Below are positions 26,859-35,253 of a stretch of 64,000 nucleotides of DNA, one piece after another. Within the stretch, counting starts at the first letter, position 1, and every line of letters begins with the position of its first letter. The position numbers and the translations under genes were made by a program. Origin of the DNA: an uncultured Lachnospiraceae bacterium (GTDB taxonomy: Bacteria; Bacillota; Clostridia; Lachnospirales; Lachnospiraceae). The notes under the pieces are model-generated. The model saw nothing but the letters and a program-made list of their open reading frames with translations, had not been told where the DNA came from and did not search any database. The stretch spans positions 147,701-211,700 of the forward strand of contig CANQTL010000001.1 of NCBI GenBank assembly GCA_947626775.1. The letters run 5' to 3'.

Positions 26859-27856
26859 CTGATTCTGATGGGTCTGTAGACCGAAGCATCCTCTGATTCC
26901 ATCGCCCTGACCAACGTTTCCAGCTGCAGAGTAATACCTCTTCGGAAACTGACCGCATAATCAACATAATCCAGATATCTCACTTCCGTTTGCAGTTTTT
27001 TCTCCAGCTTGGACAAAAATATCTTCATTCCTTCTCTGGTCAAAAAACAACCGGGATGCTCTGTGTCAAAATAGAAATGCTCTTTATGTATCTCATGCCC
27101 ATTGACCAAACTCATCACCGTAGAATCAACGATCACCGCCCTCCACTCTTCCATCATATCGCTGGCGAGCGTCGGATGTTTCTCCTTATCCCTGTGCATA
27201 AAACCAAAATAAGGATTCATTCCTTTCATCTCGATCTGTCCGTACAGCTCGTTCATCAGAACGGAATAGCCAAGGCTGAGCATAGCATTAAATTCATCCC
27301 GGGGCGGTCTCTTATTTCTGCCCTGAAAAGCAAACACGGGATCGACGAGTATGGACAATCCGTCAAAATATGCTTTTGCCCCCTGTCCTTCATAACCCAT
27401 AACTTCAGGGATTGTCTTGCAGTCCCGTATTTTATTGTTGCATATACACAGCATTTTGATTGACTCGTCCACTGCAATATTCCTGCTCTTGGCATATCTC
27501 TGCAAAATCACGATCTGATTCTGCAGTTTCCCTCGAACAATGCCCTTGGAAAGTTCCAGTGCAAAATCTGATTCATACAAATGGCACTGTAGTCTCTGGC
27601 GATGCGTATTCACATGCCCTGTGGACTGCAGTCTTCCGAAATAGCCTCCTCCCTTGGAAAAATACGCGACGGGTATCCCTCTGCGAAGACACTCCTGCAC
27701 GCACTGAGTGGTCATCTGCGCATGCCCCATAATCGTGATACTCTCCAAAGTCTCAATCGGGACCGCCCTCTGCATACCATCGGCATACGATACAACGCAG
27801 CGGTTTGCCTCCAGATTAATTTTGGCGCTGTTCTCATTGACAAACAAAAAACTCAT
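26855..27856 (-). CDS. cas1: CRISPR-associated integrase Cas1
   Basis: Metal-dependent nuclease-integrase that inserts new spacers. A beta-rich amino domain (about residues 1-80) is followed by the helical catalytic domain with GMNPYFGFMHRDKEKHP and LASDMMEEWRAVIVDSTVM, carrying the conserved His and acidic residues. The 333-residue length is normal. The ribosome site GGGAGGG lies just after the last degenerate repeat of the array, only 16 bases from the start codon, so no separate promoter region is visible. Confidence 0.96.
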   Translation of the reverse strand: MSFLFVNENSAKINLEANRCVVSYADGMQRAVPIETLESITIMGHAQMTTQCVQECLRRGIPVAYFSKGGGYFGRLQSTGHVNTHRQRLQCHLYESDFALELSKGIVRGKLQNQIVILQRYAKSRNIAVDESIKMLCICNNKIRDCKTIPEVMGYEGQGAKAYFDGLSILVDPVFAFQGRNKRPPRDEFNAMLSLGYSVLMNELYGQIEMKGMNPYFGFMHRDKEKHPTLASDMMEEWRAVIVDSTVMSLVNGHEIHKEHFYFDTEHPGCFLTREGMKIFLSKLEKKLQTEVRYLDYVDYAVSFRRGITLQLETLVRAMESEDASVYRPIRIR

Positions 27857-27872
27857 GGCTTCCCTCCCTTCT

Positions 27873-28772
27873 CCGCGCCGTCCCCTTGCTGGGGGTATCT
27901 ATTCTAATGAACTTCTTTTCAAAAAGTTCAATGTAGGTGATTTCAAGGTTCCGTCCCCTTTCCGGGGGCTATCTATTCTAATAAAGAAAAGAGAGGGATT
28001 GAAACTATGACAGCACAAATTTCCGTCCCCTTCCGAGGCTGTCTATTCTAATGACGAACTGAACTTGTACATGGTTGATCCGAAAATGTTTTCGTCCCCT
28101 CTCCGGAGGTATCTATTCTAATAGAAGTCTGTAAGTATTACACATATCGGGTCAACGTGTTTCCGTCCCCTTTTCGGGGGATATCTATTCTAATGGGTGT
28201 GTGAATCGTCAATAACAACGGTATTAAAATCGGTTTCCGTCCCCTTTTCGGGGGCTATCTATTCTAATATGGTACAAGATTTTTGAAAGACGCGGAAGGT
28301 TATTGTTTCCGTCCCCTTTTCGGGGGCTATCTATTCTAATGACAGAAACGGCAAGGTTGATTTTAGACCTTAGAGCGAGTTTCCGTCCCCTTTTCGGGGG
28401 CTATCTATTCTAATCAGAAGAAAGAGTACGATCATAAATTGTTCGCGGGTTTCCGTCCCCTTTTCGGGGGCTATCTATTCTAATGTATGTGAACATCCAG
28501 AGAATCAAGAAACACGGCGAGGTTTCCGTCCCCTTTTCGGGGGCTATCTATTCTAATGTATACGGAAAAAGAACAACGCGCAGCGGGCGACAACCGTTTC
28601 CGTCCCCTTTTCGGGGGCTATCTATTCTAATTAGAGGAGGATATGAAATGTTAAGAAGCGAGTGTTTCCGTCCCCTTTTCGGGGGCTATCTATTCTAATG
28701 AAGAACAACGGCGCGAACAATGCAGTATTTTATATCGTTTCCGTCCCCTTTTCGGGGGCTATCTATTCTAAT
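27873..28772 (-). CRISPR. CRISPR array, 13 repeats and 12 spacers, type III-A
   Basis: Plus-strand repeats of 36 bases begin GTTTCCGTCCCC and end CTATCTATTCTAAT. They occur at 27873, 27947, 28019, 28088, 28159, 28233, 28305, 28379, 28449, 28522, 28596, 28664 and 28737. The eight at 28233-28772 are identical; 28159 has one change; the four at the left end diverge, two of them shortened to 34 and 35 bases. Spacers are 32-38 bases. Read on the minus strand the repeat ends GGGGACGGAAAC, the usual 3' end giving an eight-base crRNA tag (ACGGAAAC), and holds a CCCC...GGGG hairpin for Cas6. Repeat decay at the left and this orientation both place the leader at the right, next to csm5. The array therefore reads with the cas genes. 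Confidence 0.97.
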
Positions 28773-28910
28773 CCTGCTCCCTGCAGCCCTGTCAAGTCAA
28801 GGGGCGGAGAGCATATCTGCGCGTGAAACTGTTTCACGACTTTCTCCAAACTATATTAATTGTCTGTCATGCCATAAACTATTGAATTTTCAAGGTGCGT
28901 GCGAAAATGT
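28773..28910 (-). promoter_or_regulatory. Presumed CRISPR leader
   Basis: 138 bases between the first (newest) repeat and the csm5 stop. The part next to csm5 (28845-28900) is AT-rich. It contains a perfect inverted repeat at 28822-28838 and a TAATAT element on the minus strand (around 28855), but no clean -35/-10 pair. Transcription may also continue from csm5. The assignment follows from array polarity. Confidence 0.6.
28822..28838. repeat. 17-base palindrome in the CRISPR leader
   Basis: CGTGAAAC and GTTTCACG are perfect inverted arms around a single T. It lies 50 bases from the first repeat. It could be a binding site for a regulator or an adaptation factor. Confidence 0.6.
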
Positions 28911-30029
28911 CTACACTGTCTCCATTTTCTCAATCTTACACAGACCCATCTGCAGTGTCTGTCCCTGATAGCGTGTACACTTGATGATATGCGGCGACGC
29001 CCCATACTCTCTGTCTCTGTCGTGTTTATGCTGCCTGCTGTTTTTGACGGTGACATCGAAGATTTTCTGCACGACTGGCAGTCCTTCCTGTTTTCCATAC
29101 ATCGGATAAATAACCGTCTTGGAGACAAATCCACAGCCGCCTCCCAGATAGACGCAGCCGTCGTTTCTCTCCTCCATCCCCGCAAAGGCCGAGGCAAAGC
29201 TTTCATGATAAATCTCCATAAAACGATCGACAGCCTGCAGTAACTTCTCTTTGGACCAGGGGCAGACTTTCGTGTCTATTGTGAGCGTACAGCGTATCTC
29301 TGTATCAGGCTTGATACACTCCCGCAGCAGGGGAAGCGTCTTTTCTCTGCCATCCGTATGCCGGTCCACTTTCTGACACAGAACCAGATCCTTCGTCTCA
29401 AGCGGTTCGCTGTCGCTGACTATGAAGCCCTGCATCACATCATTGAGGGGGTCGCTCGGTTTCTTCTCATTTTTTCGCAGAGTACGGAAAGCCATACTCT
29501 CCGTTTTAGCCGCATCTGCCTTCAGATAGCTGTTTCTGTATCCCCCGCGAAGTACATTTCCCTTCACAGCACTTTTTATCACAGCATACTTCTTCGAATC
29601 GCGCGCAATATCGTCCGCCAGCAGGATCGTGCGGAACATTCCTTTCAGACTGCTGCCCGGTATGTACGGACTGCCATATGGATCTTTGACATGTTCCATA
29701 ATCTGCAGTCGATTGGCTCCCTTTTCCAGAACAGCATCCCCACAATCCATGGTATATCTGACGCACGACAACAATTCACGTTCCGGAATCCTCTGATTTC
29801 TCAGCCAAACCGTCATATCCTCCCGGCGGTTTTTCAACAGATACTCCTCGAACTCCCGCGCTCTGCCGCGCTTTACCATCTCCGCATACAATGCGCTGCT
29901 GTCAACGATACCGACCCGCTTCTTATCCAGAAAGATATATTCCTTCTTGCCAATCTCCCTGCCGCTGCCGACAAATACCGGCCCGATTGTCCGCAGGCTG
30001 ATCTGATAACTTTGCAGATATTGTTTCAT
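28911..30029 (-). CDS. csm5: Type III-A CRISPR RAMP protein Csm5
   Basis: Caps the crRNA 3' end in the Csm effector and helps crRNA maturation. The 372-residue protein begins MKQYLQSYQISLRTIGPVFVGSG, with the RAMP pattern YIPGSSLKGMFRTILL near residue 122. A glycine-rich GGGCGFVSKTVIYPM segment is near residue 300. The ATG at 30029 overlaps the csm4 stop by four bases and follows GGAGG. A longer reading back into csm4 has no support. It is the last gene before the array leader. Confidence 0.92.
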   Translation of the reverse strand: MKQYLQSYQISLRTIGPVFVGSGREIGKKEYIFLDKKRVGIVDSSALYAEMVKRGRAREFEEYLLKNRREDMTVWLRNQRIPERELLSCVRYTMDCGDAVLEKGANRLQIMEHVKDPYGSPYIPGSSLKGMFRTILLADDIARDSKKYAVIKSAVKGNVLRGGYRNSYLKADAAKTESMAFRTLRKNEKKPSDPLNDVMQGFIVSDSEPLETKDLVLCQKVDRHTDGREKTLPLLRECIKPDTEIRCTLTIDTKVCPWSKEKLLQAVDRFMEIYHESFASAFAGMEERNDGCVYLGGGCGFVSKTVIYPMYGKQEGLPVVQKIFDVTVKNSRQHKHDRDREYGASPHIIKCTRYQGQTLQMGLCKIEKMETV

Positions 30030-30955
30030 ACGCCAACCTCCATAAACATAGGCTTTGCATAACGATATACAGGATGTCTGCCTCCCCGGTCCGACACATC
30101 GTAGACATCTCCCCGATAACGTATCCTGAAGCAGGAGCCCGTCGCCATGACATACAGGTCTTTTTTGCGCATCCATTCTTCTGCATAGCTCTCAGACGCC
30201 ACAAAACCGCTTCTCTTATGCAGCAGATACTCAGCGCCCAGGAGCGCCGCCTGCATTTCATCTTCCCTCGGCAGAGAAACTGACAGCGTCATATAGGCTT
30301 CGCCGTCCCGGTTCAGCCGGCGCGCAATACTATCCGGCAGTTTCTCCCGCACGCAGCGAAACCGCCCCATACCCGCGCTTCGTCTTCCGCCGATCCCGGC
30401 GGCCGCCAGACTCTGCATCAGTCTGTCCGACAGTTCCATGACCTCCCTGTCTCTGAAACCCGCGATCACATACAAGCCGTTTCCTGGCTGATAATAGAAT
30501 ACACCCACGCGATACGGCTTTGCCTCCTCCTCGCCTCGTATTGACGCCGATACTCTCATATCAAAATGCCCGAGTTCATCCATACTCCTTGCCGAGAGAA
30601 CATCATATTCTCCCCTCAGATATCTGTCCAGATCATCCGCCGGAAGATAGCGAAGTTTTTTGTATGCTTTCTTGCGGACAGAGTCGCCCTGCTCTCCCGC
30701 CGTCTCAATACGTCTGATTGGCTTAGGCAGATAGAACGCATCCCCCATATAGGGAAACGCATCCGAATACAGAAGTTCATCCTCCGCAGTAAATCGGCAC
30801 AGCTTTTCCAACAGTCCGTCACCCTGTTTCACGGCCTCCTGACACAGCGCTGAGAACAGCGTATCCGCGCCGAAAGTATACTCTGCGTCCTCCAACGCTC
30901 TCCTGCCGAAACGGACTGCACCCTGAAATTCCAAACGATAGATATAGTATTCCAT
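30026..30955 (-). CDS. csm4: Type III-A CRISPR RAMP protein Csm4
   Basis: Cas5-like RAMP that binds the crRNA 5' tag and holds Cas10. The 309 residues start EYYIYRLEFQGAVRFG, then FGADTLFSALCQEAV, typical of Csm4. A later glycine-rich loop AAAGIGGRRSAGMGRFRCV (about residue 190) is the RAMP signature. It follows csm3 after 15 bases and is coupled to csm5. Confidence 0.92.
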   Translation of the reverse strand: MEYYIYRLEFQGAVRFGRRALEDAEYTFGADTLFSALCQEAVKQGDGLLEKLCRFTAEDELLYSDAFPYMGDAFYLPKPIRRIETAGEQGDSVRKKAYKKLRYLPADDLDRYLRGEYDVLSARSMDELGHFDMRVSASIRGEEEAKPYRVGVFYYQPGNGLYVIAGFRDREVMELSDRLMQSLAAAGIGGRRSAGMGRFRCVREKLPDSIARRLNRDGEAYMTLSVSLPREDEMQAALLGAEYLLHKRSGFVASESYAEEWMRKKDLYVMATGSCFRIRYRGDVYDVSDRGGRHPVYRYAKPMFMEVGV

Positions 30956-30970
30956 CCGTCTCTCTCCTTA

Positions 30971-31645
30971 TCAGCGACCGCTCACCTCGGCGAGCATGGC
31001 ATTGCACGCCGCCAGAACCGTCTCGTCCGTCTTCCCGACCACGACGGCTGCGGCGAGGTCACGGAATGCGATCTTCCCGTAGCCTCTCGACCCGCTTCCG
31101 CCGAGATAATCATACTGAAGCAGCTTCATGCCCTCCGCCAGTATTTTGAAGTCTTCCTCCATTTCCTCCGGATCCTCCACTTCATACATAATGTCCAGCT
31201 TAAATTTCGATCCTCTGACTGCACGTTCGATCTGTCTTGGATTCGCAACGGCAGTCGCCCTGTTGATCGTATTCTCAAATTTAATCTCCGTAATGCTCTG
31301 CAGCCCCTGCCGGCGCAGTTCTTCCTCGTTGATCATAAACATATCCGCAAAGAGCACTCTGCTCCTTTTGGGATAGTTCTCCCTGGTTTTGCCCGCGCCG
31401 AACAGCCTGGTCAGACAAGGGGCGTCCTCATCCGGCCTTCTGGCCTGACTCGTATTATACTCTTTGGCCAGCAGCGTCCTCATCTTGCCTTTCAGGGAAC
31501 TGCCCGGTATCATCGGCAGATTCGTCCTCACGTCTCTGATCACCGGGGCATCCACAGCGCCGATCGCTGCGAATGCGGATGAACCGCCTATATGCATACC
31601 CGTCTTTACTTCTATCACTCCTGAAATCTGAACTTTTGCGTACAT
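30971..31645 (-). CDS. csm3: Type III-A CRISPR RAMP nuclease Csm3
   Basis: Backbone subunit of the Csm complex, repeated along the crRNA, which cuts target RNA every six nucleotides. The catalytic aspartate is D32 in IGAVDAPVIRD, matching the active Asp of characterised Csm3 proteins. Other RAMP marks are MIPGSSLKGKMRTLLAKEY and the carboxy-terminal YDYLGGSGSRGYGKI glycine loop. Length 224 is usual. Target-RNA cleavage is therefore expected to be intact. Confidence 0.95.
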   Translation of the reverse strand: MYAKVQISGVIEVKTGMHIGGSSAFAAIGAVDAPVIRDVRTNLPMIPGSSLKGKMRTLLAKEYNTSQARRPDEDAPCLTRLFGAGKTRENYPKRSRVLFADMFMINEEELRRQGLQSITEIKFENTINRATAVANPRQIERAVRGSKFKLDIMYEVEDPEEMEEDFKILAEGMKLLQYDYLGGSGSRGYGKIAFRDLAAAVVVGKTDETVLAACNAMLAEVSGR

Positions 31646-31660
31646 GTATTTTCCCTCCCA

Positions 31661-32053
31661 TTAATCGTCTTTGCCACCATAGTACTTATGGAACGCCACC
31701 AGTGACTCCATATATCGGTTAAACAGTATATATCGCTTTTTGTCCCCGTTCACACTCTTCAGGAGTGAAAGGATGCCGGACGTCTCCACCAGAGCTTTGA
31801 CCCCGGGATCTCTGCCCGCTTCATACAGAAACCTGACGCGCAGATACCCGATGCGGGAACACAGCTCTCCATCAAGTTTGTCCTCGCTGCTTCGCATGAT
31901 CTCATTGTAAATGTCTGCGGACATGGCTAACAGGTTTCGCAGTTTGGATGTCGTCACCATAGGAATTTCTCTGCCTTTTTCATTCTTACGGTTTTTCAGG
32001 TTCTGTATGACCCGTTCCGCCTCCTCCACGTAATTCTGCTCGTTCACGCTCAT
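31661..32053 (-). CDS. csm2: Type III-A CRISPR small subunit Csm2
   Basis: Small, mostly helical subunit that runs along the crRNA-target duplex. The 130-residue protein contains TTSKLRNLLAMSADIYNEIM and LRVRFLYEAGRDPGVKALVE, characteristic of Csm2. It overlaps the end of csm1 by four bases and is followed by csm3 after 15. Confidence 0.93.
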   Translation of the reverse strand: MSVNEQNYVEEAERVIQNLKNRKNEKGREIPMVTTSKLRNLLAMSADIYNEIMRSSEDKLDGELCSRIGYLRVRFLYEAGRDPGVKALVETSGILSLLKSVNGDKKRYILFNRYMESLVAFHKYYGGKDD

Positions 32054-34419
32054 CTCTCTTCCTCCTTCTCTCGCTTTAGATATACATACAGGGTAATTGC
32101 TGTTTTCAGCTGCCGACGACTCTTTTCCTCCTGAATCCAGCGATACATCTTATCCGCAAAATGCCGGTACGCCTCTTTCTGTTCCGGCGACGCCTTTTCT
32201 TCCGGCTCCAGTCTGGACAGCGTATACACATACCGCGCAAAGTTGATGCGATCATCCTGTTCCCGAATCAATTCCAACAGATGATAGAGGAATGCCTTGC
32301 CCCTCTCCTCCGTAACCGCAAAGAAATCATATATCTCCCGATATTTTTCTCCCAACACTTCCCGCTCCAGCTCCTCCCAGCGGTAAGTGCCGTCACTTAT
32401 GCGCAGTTTTCTGCCATCCGCATCCCGTACTGTATGACAGAAGCCGTCCGGCAGAAGCGTCAAGGCATCCTTACCCGGCAGTCGCTTAGAGGCGTCCTCC
32501 AGCCCGGCTACCTCGTCGGCAATCACGGCGATCGGATATTTCGGCTCATAGACGCCAATCCCCGCGCTGATCGTCAGCGTATTCTGTGAAAATCTTGCAA
32601 AACACCGCCTGATGTCTATCGCCAGCTCCACAATATCATTCCAGGCGCCGACGATAAACAGATCGTCGCCTCCCGAATAGCATATCGTCGCTTTCCTTTT
32701 CCCCGGCTCTCCCTCCAGGGAATAACCGCTCTCCTGTAATATCCGGTTGATATGAAGCTTGAAGAAGAGGGACAGCTGTCTCGACAGCGCAGCCGTTCGT
32801 GACAGCGTCACGTACCTGTTATGATTCGCAGCGTTTTCAAATCCCGCCACGAAAGCATGTCCAAGGTTATCCACATCCGCCCTGAGGATTCCAATTCTGT
32901 CGATCCCCTCCGCATCCTGCGCATATTCGGCAAAGCTCTGTCCTGCCGTGTAATCGCCTACCCAGAGTTTCGTGGAGAGACATTTGCCGGTAAAAAAACT
33001 GTTTTTCCCATAGACCCGGACGAAACTTCCATCCTCCTTCATTCTTCTAATCAGAGATTCCCGGTCATCCGCGATCAGATACAGCCCCTCTGGAAGCGGC
33101 AGGGATCCTTCTGTTTCCTCCGAGACCACGCTGAAGAATTCGCTGTACAATATGTTCCGCGAAAAACTTTCTATTGCCCTGCAAAACGGGCAGACACCTT
33201 CCGCGTCCACCGTGGCTATTCTCCTGCACACCTTGCATTCACGCGTATAATCCCGATGCTCTTTCGCATTCAACTCGAGAATATCCTGCGCCGTATAGCG
33301 GTGACTCTTGCGGCTTGATATCTGCCTGCCCACTTCCTCAAAGAGATGCGCATAGCTTCCTTCCGGCACATTCTTCAGACTGTCTGCGCTCCCCGCCGCG
33401 AATCCCCACGCGACATACAGGGAAATGTCAAACTGCTCAGTCAGCCACAGATTGATTCTTTCCATGTATGCCGCTGCCTCAGCCTTGACATGCTCCGTAT
33501 TCGGCAGCAGAAGATAACAGTGTCCACCGCCGGAATAAATCAGATTGGCCCGCGACAGCTGCAGACTGTCAAGCAGTCCGTCTATCATATGCTCCATAAG
33601 AATCTCAAGATAAAACGAGCGCGCCCGCAGTGTTTTCATAGCATTTTTGCTCGTTATCGTATAGATAAAATCCTGAATGCCGGAAACATCCGCAGAGAAC
33701 AGCAGAAACACATTCTCCCCATAAAATTCAGACGCATTCTGAAAAAGGGCTTCTCTGTAATTGTCTCTGTGTTTTTCCTGCAGATACGCATAAATACAAC
33801 CGGAAACAGCGGCTGTCAGCTTCAGATGATCATACAGGGATACGTCGCATCTCTCGCCCTTCGCGGTAGAGGACGGCACATAGGAGAGATTTGCCTCCAG
33901 CACTTCCAGAAGAGAATGAATATACGCCTCTGTCCACGCTATCCCCCGAAGATTGTCCAGCAGATTGTCTTTTACCTGTGTATAAAAATGCTCGTCGAAG
34001 CTCTTTCTTACTTCCGTCGGATAATTAATGCCGTCTTCAGGACGCAGTGTCTTAGGCTCATAATATAACTCTTCCTGATTGCCATTCAGAATATTAAATA
34101 CAGTCTGCAGCGGCATGGACCTGTCGAATCCGATTTCCTCAGAACCGCTTTCTCTCCTGTCAGCTGCGGATGCGATATTGTCTGCAATATATACGATGTA
34201 TGCCGGGTCGTCGTCCCCTATCTGGGCACTGCGCAGCGCGTCCGCATGGTGATAGCGAACCATATTCAGAATTGTCTGCTCTTCCAGACCAACTTCGTCT
34301 TTCAAAAATTCATAACCGCTCAGGCTGTGCTTCCTGCTATCCTCTCCCTGCCTGTAAATCACCTTGCCGATATCGTGCAAAAGCCCGCCTATCACAAGTT
34401 TTATCTCTCTGTCAGTCAT
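32050..34419 (-). CDS. cas10: Type III-A CRISPR Cas10/Csm1, HD nuclease and cyclic oligoadenylate synthase
   Basis: Signature large subunit of the Csm complex, 789 residues. The amino-terminal HD domain keeps H15-D16 (LLHDIGK), so single-strand DNase activity is likely. A first Palm-like domain lies around 235-345. A zinc site follows with C395, C398, C410 and C413 (CKVC...CPFC). The catalytic Palm has ILRADVDNLG (511-520) and the intact YSGGDDLF motif (GGDD 583-586), needed to make cyclic oligoadenylates that activate Csm6. The helical carboxy-terminal domain completes it. It overlaps the end of cas6 by eight bases. All active sites needed for both outputs appear present. Confidence 0.96.
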   Translation of the reverse strand: MTDREIKLVIGGLLHDIGKVIYRQGEDSRKHSLSGYEFLKDEVGLEEQTILNMVRYHHADALRSAQIGDDDPAYIVYIADNIASAADRRESGSEEIGFDRSMPLQTVFNILNGNQEELYYEPKTLRPEDGINYPTEVRKSFDEHFYTQVKDNLLDNLRGIAWTEAYIHSLLEVLEANLSYVPSSTAKGERCDVSLYDHLKLTAAVSGCIYAYLQEKHRDNYREALFQNASEFYGENVFLLFSADVSGIQDFIYTITSKNAMKTLRARSFYLEILMEHMIDGLLDSLQLSRANLIYSGGGHCYLLLPNTEHVKAEAAAYMERINLWLTEQFDISLYVAWGFAAGSADSLKNVPEGSYAHLFEEVGRQISSRKSHRYTAQDILELNAKEHRDYTRECKVCRRIATVDAEGVCPFCRAIESFSRNILYSEFFSVVSEETEGSLPLPEGLYLIADDRESLIRRMKEDGSFVRVYGKNSFFTGKCLSTKLWVGDYTAGQSFAEYAQDAEGIDRIGILRADVDNLGHAFVAGFENAANHNRYVTLSRTAALSRQLSLFFKLHINRILQESGYSLEGEPGKRKATICYSGGDDLFIVGAWNDIVELAIDIRRCFARFSQNTLTISAGIGVYEPKYPIAVIADEVAGLEDASKRLPGKDALTLLPDGFCHTVRDADGRKLRISDGTYRWEELEREVLGEKYREIYDFFAVTEERGKAFLYHLLELIREQDDRINFARYVYTLSRLEPEEKASPEQKEAYRHFADKMYRWIQEEKSRRQLKTAITLYVYLKREKEEER

Positions 34420-35164
34420 TTTTCCGCGTTCCCTCCTTCACACGGACCGCTCCCATACCGATCGCCGTCTTAATCCCAATCCCTGAATATTCTCCGAATC
34501 TGAGAAGCAGCCGAACATACCGTGCCATGGTATCCGTCCCGTATATTTTAATGCCGACGCTCCCGATAAATGCCGGTATTCTGACTCCTTCCATCGGGAA
34601 AAAGGTACTGCGCAAACGATAGCGGACGATGCTGCTGTTCTCCACAAGCTGCTCCAGCGTCTCTTCATCATACATTTCCATCTTTTCAGATACCGCAGAA
34701 TATTTGTTCATCAAACTCTGGAAGATATAGCGCATATCCGGCATAATGACATATCTCCCGCTGCTTTTGAACGATGTCGGCGTCAGGAATTCAACATTGA
34801 AATACCGCTCGCTCTCCCTGTCATAAAACTCCTCCAACAGAGATTTCTTAGGCACCACGCACAGCTGTTTCTGCGTCAATTTAAGATGTATCCCTTTTTT
34901 CTCTATAACAGCACTATCAAACTCATCCCGCGTCAGTGGCAATATGATCTTCCGATACGCCTCTTCCGTATAGGTGTGAATTACCCATTCCGATGCTTCC
35001 CCACTCCGGATATACTGACTGTATGGCTTCAGCCCCTGTTCATGCAGCGTCTCCGCATAATCGGTATCTATCTGCTCCATGAGAATACCCTGCATATTAG
35101 ATGCCTGGTAATATCCGAAGTCTGAAGAGTCCGCCTCTATCTTTATACATAGTTCCGCCAGCAC
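34412..35164 (-). CDS. cas6: CRISPR repeat endoribonuclease Cas6
   Basis: Cuts the array transcript inside each repeat to give crRNAs with an eight-base 5' tag. The carboxy-terminal glycine-rich loop FGEYSGIGIKTAIGMGAVRV is the family signature. SSGRYVIMPDMRYIFQSLMNKY in the middle is typical of Cas6 as well. An ATG at 35179 has no ribosome site; it reads ATGGAGGGG, which is a strong site for the GTG at 35164 six bases on, so GTG is preferred. First gene of the csm operon, 43 bases from a predicted promoter. Confidence 0.92.
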   Translation of the reverse strand: MLAELCIKIEADSSDFGYYQASNMQGILMEQIDTDYAETLHEQGLKPYSQYIRSGEASEWVIHTYTEEAYRKIILPLTRDEFDSAVIEKKGIHLKLTQKQLCVVPKKSLLEEFYDRESERYFNVEFLTPTSFKSSGRYVIMPDMRYIFQSLMNKYSAVSEKMEMYDEETLEQLVENSSIVRYRLRSTFFPMEGVRIPAFIGSVGIKIYGTDTMARYVRLLLRFGEYSGIGIKTAIGMGAVRVKEGTRKND

Positions 35165-35206
35165 GGCTATCCCCTCCATACCAAATAAATTGTCAAATTC
35201 AATCTT

Positions 35207-35235
35207 ATTTTATCACATAACGCATAAAATGTCCC
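35207..35235 (-). promoter_or_regulatory. Promoter for the cas6-csm operon
   Basis: Minus-strand boxes GGGACA (35230-35235) and TAAAAT (35207-35212) with a 17-base spacer, 43 bases before the preferred cas6 start. Confidence 0.5.
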
Positions 35236-35253
35236 GCTCTTTACCCTGATTGA

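Noticed and set aside
28483..28698. Short plus-strand frame with repeated PSPFRGLSIL peptides
   Set aside because: The repetition comes from the CRISPR repeats themselves; it is not a gene.
27873..28772. Spacers matching other parts of this window (self-targeting)
   Set aside because: By eye no spacer has a matching stretch outside the array in the window; a whole-genome search was not possible.
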